A model generated the notes under the pieces. It made no database searches and was not told the origin of the DNA. It was given only the letters and a program-made list of their open reading frames with translations. From JAHHLP01 sp041609895 (GTDB taxonomy: Bacteria; Bacteroidota; Rhodothermia; Rhodothermales; JABDKH01): a DNA stretch of 10,768 nucleotides. The translations under genes were made by a program, and so were the position numbers. Position 1 is the stretch's first letter. Each line of letters starts with the position of its first letter. Shown here one piece after another: positions 6,033 to 10,768 of this stretch. The DNA is taken from the NCBI GenBank assembly GCA_041609895.1, contig JBFIPX010000104.1, forward strand, positions 1 to 10,768. The letters run 5' to 3'.

Positions 6033-7454
6033 CTAGGTGTTGATCGGTCGACCGTATGCCGCTCGGGTCGCTTCCATGATGGCCTCCGACAGGGTCGGAT
6101 GCGGATGTATCGCTTCCATGATCTCGTGCGCGGTTGTTTCGAGTTGCCGCGCTGTTACCGCCTCAGCGATTAGTTCGGTGGCATCGTAGCCGATAATGTG
6201 GCACCCCAGGAATTCTCCATACTTGGCGTCATAAATGACTTTCACGAAGCCTTCCGTGTGTCCGGCGGCTGAAGCCTTACCCGATGCGGTAAACGGAAAC
6301 TTACCGACCTTGATGTCGAAGCCGGCCTCTTTTGCGGCTTTCTCTGTGTAGCCCGTCGACGCGATTTGTGGTTGGCAGTAGGTGCACCCCGGGATGTTGT
6401 TGCGGTCCATCGGATGAACGTCCTCGCCCGCTATCTTCTCCACACATAGGATGCCTTCGTGGCTTGCCTTGTGCGCCAACCAGGGAGGGCCTGCTACATC
6501 TCCGATCGCATAGATTCCCTCCACGTTAGTGCGACCAAATTCGTCCGTAACGATGCTCCCACGGTCGGTCTTGATACCGAGCGCCTCGAGCCCAAGGTTC
6601 TCGATATTGCCGACTACGCCTACAGCCGAGAGCACCTGCTCAGCTTCAAGAACTTCCTCACCCTTCTTCGTCTTGACCTTCACCTTGAGAACATTGCCAC
6701 TCGTGTCGACCGACTGAACCTCGGCGCCCGTCATCGCCTTGATGCCCATCTTCTTGAAGCTTCTTCCAAGTTCCTTCGAGACGTCCTCGTCCTCTATCGG
6801 TACCAGACGGTCGAGGACTTCCACGATTACGACCTCAGTACCCATGTTGTGGTAGAAGTAGGCGAACTCAACTCCGATGGCTCCAGCGCCGACGACGATC
6901 AGTCGTTTAGGGCGCTCCCGCTGCAGCATCGCCTCCTTATAGGTGATGACCTTTTTCCCATCGACGGGCAAAGGCGGAATCTCTCTTGCTCGCGCGCCGG
7001 TGGCGACGATGATGTGCTTTCCTTCAATCGTCTTCTTTTCGCCCACCTTGTTGCCATCCATATCCTCAGACGGCTCGACGTTGACCTTTCCTTTTCCGGC
7101 AAGCGTCGCGTGACCCATCACGACGTCAATCTTGTTCTTCTTCATGAGGAACTGGACGCCCTTGTTCATCTTGTCGGCCACGCCCCGACTCCTCGAAATC
7201 ACTGCCGGAAAATCAGCGGTCACATCCCCGCCAACCTTGAGCCCGTAGTCACTAATGTGACGCGCGTACTCCATTATCTCGGCGCTCTTGAGAAGAGCCT
7301 TGGTCGGAATACAACCGATATTTAGGCAGACGCCGCCGAGCTTATTACGCTCGACCACGGCCGTCTTGAAACCGAGCTGTGATGCGCGAATGGCTGTTTC
7401 GTATCCACCCGGCCCCGTTCCGATCACGACCACATCGTATTTCGAATCTGCCAT
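6033..7454 (-). CDS. lpdA: Dihydrolipoamide dehydrogenase (E3)
   Basis: This FAD enzyme reoxidises dihydrolipoamide on the E2 subunits of 2-oxoacid dehydrogenase complexes, and on the glycine-cleavage H protein, passing electrons to NAD+. The 473-residue length is normal. The FAD-binding GTGPGG is at 12-17. The redox disulfide is GGVCLNIGCIPTKAL, with Cys43 and Cys48. ATG at 151-153 is the usual link motif. The NAD-binding GAGAIG is at 189-194 and the second FAD contact AIGDV at 316-320. The C-terminal dimer domain ends with HPHPTLSE, where His452 and Glu457 form the catalytic dyad. The ATG at 7454 is the first start after an in-frame stop 21 bases upstream, so the start is secure. It stands alone: no E1 or E2 gene is adjacent, and gaps of about 220-250 bp flank it. 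The 217-bp gap to the isomerase holds no clear gene. Confidence 0.97.
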   Translation of the reverse strand: MADSKYDVVVIGTGPGGYETAIRASQLGFKTAVVERNKLGGVCLNIGCIPTKALLKSAEIMEYARHISDYGLKVGGDVTADFPAVISRSRGVADKMNKGVQFLMKKNKIDVVMGHATLAGKGKVNVEPSEDMDGNKVGEKKTIEGKHIIVATGARAREIPPLPVDGKKVITYKEAMLQRERPKRLIVVGAGAIGVEFAYFYHNMGTEVVIVEVLDRLVPIEDEDVSKELGRSFKKMGIKAMTGAEVQSVDTSGNVLKVKVKTKKGEEVLEAEQVLSAVGVVGNIENLGLEALGIKTDRGSIVTDEFGRTNVEGIYAIGDVAGPPWLAHKASHEGILCVEKIAGEDVHPMDRNNIPGCTYCQPQIASTGYTEKAAKEAGFDIKVGKFPFTASGKASAAGHTEGFVKVIYDAKYGEFLGCHIIGYDATELIAEAVTARQLETTAHEIMEAIHPHPTLSEAIMEATRAAYGRPINT

Positions 7455-7671
7455 AGGAAGGCCTTGTAGTTAGTACTGGAATGTGATTGAAAACGTGCAG
7501 GGTGAGATTCCACCACCGCCAAAGCGTCACGGACGGCAGCCAACCGCTCGCCGGCGGCAGCCGATAAAGTGAATGCTGAAAATACAGGGGCTGCTGCATG
7601 CGCGCTACCCGCAAACGTTGCAAGGCAGTGTATCCTCTGTGAAAACCCCAAAATGCGCCGCGCCGTAGCAG

Positions 7672-8313
7672 CTATCTTCCCGAAAAGGTCCTTTCAACGT
7701 CCCCGATCTTGTCGACCCTGCGACTATGCCGGCCACCTTCGAAGTCGGTAGAGAGAAACTTCGCCACGATGGCCTTGCATACTTCGATGCCCAGGGTCCT
7801 GCTTCCGAGAGTGAGCACGTTGGCGTCGTTGTGGGCTCTTGAGTTCCAGGCAGTGAATTCGTTGTAGGCGCAGGCCGCCCGAATTTCGGGGACCTTGTTG
7901 CAGACGATTGCAGATCCGATGCCCGCACCGTCGATCATGATCCCGGCATCGGCCTCGCCGGAAGCCACGGCGCGTGCAACTGCATACGCGAAGTCCGGAT
8001 AGTCGCAGCTCTTGTTGGAATCTGTGCCAACGTCGCGAATGCGGAAGCCAAGATCCACGAGGAACGGAATCAGCTCTTGTTTCAGCTGATATCCGCCATG
8101 GTCGCTTCCTATCGCCAGGATCCTGCTTGGCTGCAACTGGCGCCTGGGAGGGCCTGAGTCGGGAATCTGAGTCGTGATCGCTATTCCGAGTTGTCGAGCT
8201 GTATCGCTCGCCAGAGGTGTAACCACCGCGCCGGGAGGAAGCGCGATCTCCTTCCGTCCGGACCGGTGCGCCTCCCGGACCTGACCATCTGTGAGAAGAT
8301 ATCGTGATCCCAT
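7672..8313 (-). CDS. rpiB: RpiB/LacAB-family sugar-phosphate isomerase with N-terminal extension
   Basis: RpiB enzymes interconvert ribose 5-phosphate and ribulose 5-phosphate; LacAB relatives isomerise galactose 6-phosphate. The family core begins near residue 64 (RILAIGSDHGGYQLKQEL). It continues with DVGTDS, DYPDFA (104-109), GIMIDGAGIGSAIVCNK (124-140), SRAHNDANVLTLGSR (158-172) and GGRHSRRVDKI. Two things are odd. First, 213 residues exceeds the usual 145-150, because about 63 residues precede the core, including LPPGAVVTPLASDTARQLGI. Second, residue 128 is Asp where classical RpiB has catalytic Cys in CGTGIG; from memory, LacA has ID at this position. The substrate is therefore uncertain and the gene symbol stands for the family only. 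The ATG at 8313 keeps the extension; no Met starts the core. It lies 41 bp after envC and is probably in its operon. Confidence 0.85.
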   Translation of the reverse strand: MGSRYLLTDGQVREAHRSGRKEIALPPGAVVTPLASDTARQLGIAITTQIPDSGPPRRQLQPSRILAIGSDHGGYQLKQELIPFLVDLGFRIRDVGTDSNKSCDYPDFAYAVARAVASGEADAGIMIDGAGIGSAIVCNKVPEIRAACAYNEFTAWNSRAHNDANVLTLGSRTLGIEVCKAIVAKFLSTDFEGGRHSRRVDKIGDVERTFSGR

Positions 8314-8315
8314 TT

Positions 8316-8331
8316 CGGCAAACTAGTGCCG
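8316..8331 (-). promoter_or_regulatory. Hairpin over the rpiB translation start
   Basis: CGGCA (8316-8320) and TGCCG (8327-8331) pair around a 6-base loop, ending 2 bases before the rpiB ATG. In the minus-strand mRNA it would cover the ribosome-binding region, and no Shine-Dalgarno sequence is visible there. With the envC stop 41 bp upstream, this fits translation coupled to envC, though a 5-bp stem may be chance. Confidence 0.25.
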
Positions 8332-8354
8332 GGGGACAGATGGTTCAAGAAGTG

Positions 8355-9599
8355 CTAGAGCCGTCTAAGCCAGTTGGCCGGGTTCTGAGGCTGGCCCTTC
8401 TTGAAAACCGCGAAAAAGATTCCGGCACCCTTTGGCTCCGCATCCGTACCGGCTCTGCCAATGACCTGACCTGCGGTTACGATCTCGTTCTTGCCGACGT
8501 ACAGCAGCGAGAAGTTACTGTAGACGCTGTGATAGTCACCGTGCTCGATTACGACGTACGTACCGAAGTCGGGTATGATATCGATGCTAATCACGCGGCC
8601 GTTGAAGACGGCATTGACAGCGGCAGATGGCTCTGTCGCGATCAGCAGTCCGGGGTTCGGGACAGTGGTCCCGTTCACCGGGTTGACGATCTCTCCAAAA
8701 GGCTCTTTGACCACACCCCGGGCCGGCCATCCCAGCTTACCCTGGTTGCTTTCGAAATTGGCAGACAACTCCGAGCTGGCGCGCAGCGCTTCGGGAGACA
8801 TTTCGGCGGCTCGGCCGGCCGTCGAAGCAATCAGCTGACGGATTCTCGATTCGAGCTGCTGAACGGTGGATTTGCGTTCGTTCAGCTCCGCCTCGATCGA
8901 TTTTCGCCTTTGCCGGAGGTTTCGAACAACCTTGCTGCGGCTGTTCTTGAGTTTGCCGAGTCGAGCTTGCTCGTCTTCCGCAGCTTGCAGCAGCTGTTCG
9001 TTGCGCGTGTATGACGCTGCGAGTTCCTCACGCTGTTCATACAGTGCCGTGCTCGCGGTCCTGATCGCGTCGAGGCGCGTTCTTCGCTGCGTGGAAAACC
9101 GTTTGAGATACTGCGCACGGATTAGCATCTGGTTGATGGATTCCGCGGCGAGGATGAGCGCTACGTCGTGCATGCGGCCATACTTGTATGCGTGGCTCGC
9201 CCGTGCCCGATACTCCTCCTTCAGCCGCTGGAGGTCGCCCTCGAGCTGATCCAGTGACGTTCGCAGAGAGTCCTGCTGGCGCTGCAGCTGATCCATCCGC
9301 TCCCGGTAGTTTCGCATCAACTCCTCACGCATCGCAATCTGACGATCTAGATCGCGGAGCGTTTTCAGGGAAGCCCGTTCCTCTGACTGCGTCTTGGTGA
9401 GCCGATCTTCGTCCTTGGCGATAAGCTGGCGCAGTTCGTCGAGGCGTCTCTCGGTAGCCTCTCTGGAGGTGTTCTGTGCCGATACCGGGATCGCAATACC
9501 TGACAGAAACAGACACATGACAGCGCAAGTGACGCATCCCGCACGGTCTCGTACATCTTTCGGCACAACGTTAGTCAATCGGAACATAAGTGGCGTCAT
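8355..9599 (-). CDS. EnvC-like murein hydrolase activator (coiled coil plus degenerate LytM/M23)
   Basis: EnvC-type proteins act in the periplasm, where they switch on cell-wall amidases during division rather than cutting peptidoglycan themselves. The 414-residue product has a hydrophobic signal segment (VTCAVMCLFLSGIAIPVSA, about 23-41) with a likely cut after VSA. A long Gln/Glu/Arg/Leu-rich coiled coil follows at about 44-260. A LytM/M23 domain spans about 288-405 (GWPARGVVKEPFG, IEHGDYHSVYSN, AGQVIGRAG). The zinc ligands of active M23 enzymes are missing: the HxxxD site reads NPGLLIATEP and the final HxH-type strand reads IFFAVF, so it is probably non-catalytic. The ATG at 9599 overlaps the preceding gene by 29 bp; an ATG at 9587 gives a shorter N-region. 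No amidase gene is in the window. Confidence 0.88.
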   Translation of the reverse strand: MTPLMFRLTNVVPKDVRDRAGCVTCAVMCLFLSGIAIPVSAQNTSREATERRLDELRQLIAKDEDRLTKTQSEERASLKTLRDLDRQIAMREELMRNYRERMDQLQRQQDSLRTSLDQLEGDLQRLKEEYRARASHAYKYGRMHDVALILAAESINQMLIRAQYLKRFSTQRRTRLDAIRTASTALYEQREELAASYTRNEQLLQAAEDEQARLGKLKNSRSKVVRNLRQRRKSIEAELNERKSTVQQLESRIRQLIASTAGRAAEMSPEALRASSELSANFESNQGKLGWPARGVVKEPFGEIVNPVNGTTVPNPGLLIATEPSAAVNAVFNGRVISIDIIPDFGTYVVIEHGDYHSVYSNFSLLYVGKNEIVTAGQVIGRAGTDAEPKGAGIFFAVFKKGQPQNPANWLRRL

Positions 9600-10317
9600 C
9601 TTTGACTGGGAATGTGAGGTCTATCGATTCGGGATTGAGATCGATTGTTCGGTGCTGAATCGTAGCGCTGATCTTGTCGATGGGTCGCCTAATGACTATT
9701 CGGGAGGGTAGATCCAGGCCGTCAAACGACCGAAAATCCAGGTATGACTTCTGCTCCAGCAGCTGGTTGTCGTCGGTTCTTATCTCAACACGTTCGATCC
9801 GCCAACGTGTCGGGTCTACAAACAGTGAGATAGTACCGATCGCGTTGGTAAGGTAGTATCGGGTTGAATCAGCCGTGACGCTCCATTCCGGTCCGATATC
9901 GGTATCGGGAAACCCCAGGACGTCCAAAAACAGCTCCGGGCTGATCCATGGTGTCGGAAGCAACCGCGTAGCATTACTAATATCGCCAAGGTATACGGTG
10001 TTCTTAATGCGATCGTACACGTAGAAGCTATCTGGTGTAAAGAGAATTCGGGAAGCTTCGATTCCCAACTGCACTGTGATGTCCACTCGCATCGTGTCGT
10101 TTCGTCGGTGACGCGTCCGGGCAGTGAAATGACCAGATCCAAGCGCTGACGCGATCGCCGCGTTTGACTCAGCGGAATACGCGCGAAGGGAGTCCGTGCC
10201 CTGGCGAAGCAACTCGCCTATTTCGGCCGGCGAGTGGTTGGGAAAGCGATCTGGAAGACTACGCATGATGGGCTCACTGGTCGCGCAAGCCACGCCGGTC
10301 ATCACTACACAAGCCAC
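9571..10317 (-). CDS. DUF4292-family lipoprotein
   Basis: The 248-residue frame resembles the DUF4292 proteins found between TPR and M23/EnvC genes in Bacteroidota. These are thought to adopt a LolA/LolB-like half-barrel and are of unknown function. Supporting features are the beta-rich middle and end (MRVDITVQLGIEASRILFTP, YYLTNAIGTISLFVDP, DGLDLPSRIVIRRP) and the LLPTPWISPELFLDVLGFP helix. The N-terminus reads MACVVMTGVAC, so a lipid-modified Cys at residue 11 is possible. This GTG start leaves too short a signal. The frame is open upstream through FSRKATIVVA to a CTG at 10375-10377 that overlaps the TPR stop by 4 bases, which would give a full signal peptide. It overlaps envC at its 3' end by 29 bp. 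Family assignment is moderately sure; the start is not. Confidence 0.75.
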   Translation of the reverse strand: MACVVMTGVACATSEPIMRSLPDRFPNHSPAEIGELLRQGTDSLRAYSAESNAAIASALGSGHFTARTRHRRNDTMRVDITVQLGIEASRILFTPDSFYVYDRIKNTVYLGDISNATRLLPTPWISPELFLDVLGFPDTDIGPEWSVTADSTRYYLTNAIGTISLFVDPTRWRIERVEIRTDDNQLLEQKSYLDFRSFDGLDLPSRIVIRRPIDKISATIQHRTIDLNPESIDLTFPVKDDATYVPID

Positions 10318-10373
10318 AACGATGGTCGCTTTGCGTGAGAAGCCGGGCCTTGGGCAATATCGATTGAACCTGA

Positions 10374-10768
10374 TCAGGGAGACAGCTGCCCAAGCTTGGA
10401 TTTCACCGACGCGTTCTCCGGATCGAGTTTGAGAGCCTTCTCCCAGCTCGTTCGGGCGCCATCCCGGTTGCCGCGTGCCAACTCAATGTCGCCCAAATGC
10501 ATGTGTACGGTCGCGCTGGCTTCACCTGTATTGACCGCTCGGAGCACAAGCTCATAAGCCGAGTTGACGTCTCCCTGCTGGAAGAGTATCCATCCTGCCG
10601 TGTCGAGGAAGGCGGCGTTCTCCGGCCCAAGTTCGACGGCGCGCATGGCAAGTTCGCGTGCTTCGGAGAGCTGGGTCCTCCGTTCGGCCAAGCTGTATGC
10701 ATAGTTGTTCAACGCGAATGTATTCGAGCTGTCAATCCTAATCGCTCGCCGATAGTGATCGTCCGAGG
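10374..10768 (-). CDS. Tetratricopeptide-repeat protein, C-terminal part (partial)
   Basis: The gene enters from the right edge and stops with TGA at 10374-10376, so about 130 C-terminal codons are visible. At least three TPR units can be read: one around ALNNYAYSLAERRTQLSEAR, one around AFLDTAGWILFQQGDVNSAY and one around TVHMHLGDIELARGNRDGAR, each closing with A/VxLxP-like or similar turns (VELGPENA, LKLDPENA). The protein ends shortly after in KSKLGQLSP. TPRs are protein-interaction scaffolds, and no catalytic domain is visible. Its position before the DUF4292 and EnvC-like genes matches a layout common in Bacteroidota and suggests an envelope role, probably as a large TPR protein whose signal peptide lies outside the window. 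Its stop overlaps the possible upstream start of the DUF4292 gene, consistent with one operon. Confidence 0.85.
   Translation of the reverse strand, partial: SDDHYRRAIRIDSSNTFALNNYAYSLAERRTQLSEARELAMRAVELGPENAAFLDTAGWILFQQGDVNSAYELVLRAVNTGEASATVHMHLGDIELARGNRDGARTSWEKALKLDPENASVKSKLGQLSP

Noticed and set aside
6459..7325. Long plus-strand open frame of 288 codons inside lpdA
   Set aside because: It lies fully antisense to a strongly conserved enzyme gene, and its translation shows no recognisable domain; GC-rich codon use on the other strand explains the openness.
7533..7559. Repeated CGGCAGCC near the lpdA leader
   Set aside because: Two 8-base copies in GC-rich DNA are likely chance, and no structure or third copy supports them.
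7424..7651. Minus-strand 75-codon frame between rpiB and lpdA, starting with TTG
   Set aside because: The Ala-rich middle looks faintly protein-like, but the start is weak, there is no ribosome binding site and it runs into lpdA in another frame. Not enough to call a gene.
8304..9014. Plus-strand open frame of 236 codons antisense to envC
   Set aside because: It shadows the EnvC-like reading frame and carries no domain signal or ribosome binding site.
1..10768. CRISPR, toxin-antitoxin, phage, transposon or defence island
   Set aside because: No repeat arrays, transposase, integrase, nuclease or toxin-like small gene pairs were found; gene content is housekeeping and envelope.

Overview
This looks like an ordinary chromosomal stretch of a free-living bacterium, most likely from the Bacteroidota sensu lato (Rhodothermota/Balneolota-like). 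The clues are a DUF4292-type lipoprotein next to a TPR gene and an EnvC/M23 gene, a methionyl-tRNA synthetase with a fused C-terminal tRNA-binding domain, a dihydrolipoamide dehydrogenase that reads like that group, moderately GC-rich DNA, and mostly weak or absent Shine-Dalgarno sequences. The lineage is inferred from protein character only. I see no rRNA, tRNA, CRISPR array, insertion sequence, integrase or phage gene.

Layout. Left arm (1-2261), minus strand: proC (proline biosynthesis), hisA (histidine biosynthesis) and the start of a small one-helix membrane protein that runs off the left edge. A divergent spacer of 276 bp (1986-2261) separates proC from plus-strand metG (2262-4346), the only plus-strand gene. 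A clear hairpin terminator (4427-4462) sits between convergent metG and a minus-strand gene for an alanine-rich lipoprotein (4490-5779). A 253-bp spacer (5780-6032) rich in inverted repeats follows, then lpdA (6033-7454).

Right arm (7672-10768), minus strand: a compact run of TPR protein (partial at the right edge), DUF4292 lipoprotein, EnvC-like amidase activator and an RpiB/LacAB-family isomerase. Neighbours overlap or lie within about 40 bp, so this is probably one operon transcribed right to left. The first three are envelope-type genes; the isomerase is metabolic and may simply ride along.

No clear new multi-gene system is visible. Four things deserve a second look: (1) a potential three-way-junction RNA in the leader of the alanine-rich lipoprotein gene (5883-5952), with a mutually exclusive alternative fold; (2) that lipoprotein itself, with a carboxypeptidase-regulatory-like domain followed by about 300 residues of unassigned alanine-rich helix; (3) the isomerase, which has a roughly 60-residue N-terminal extension and Asp where RpiB has its catalytic Cys; (4) a perfect 10-bp inverted repeat just upstream of the small membrane protein gene.
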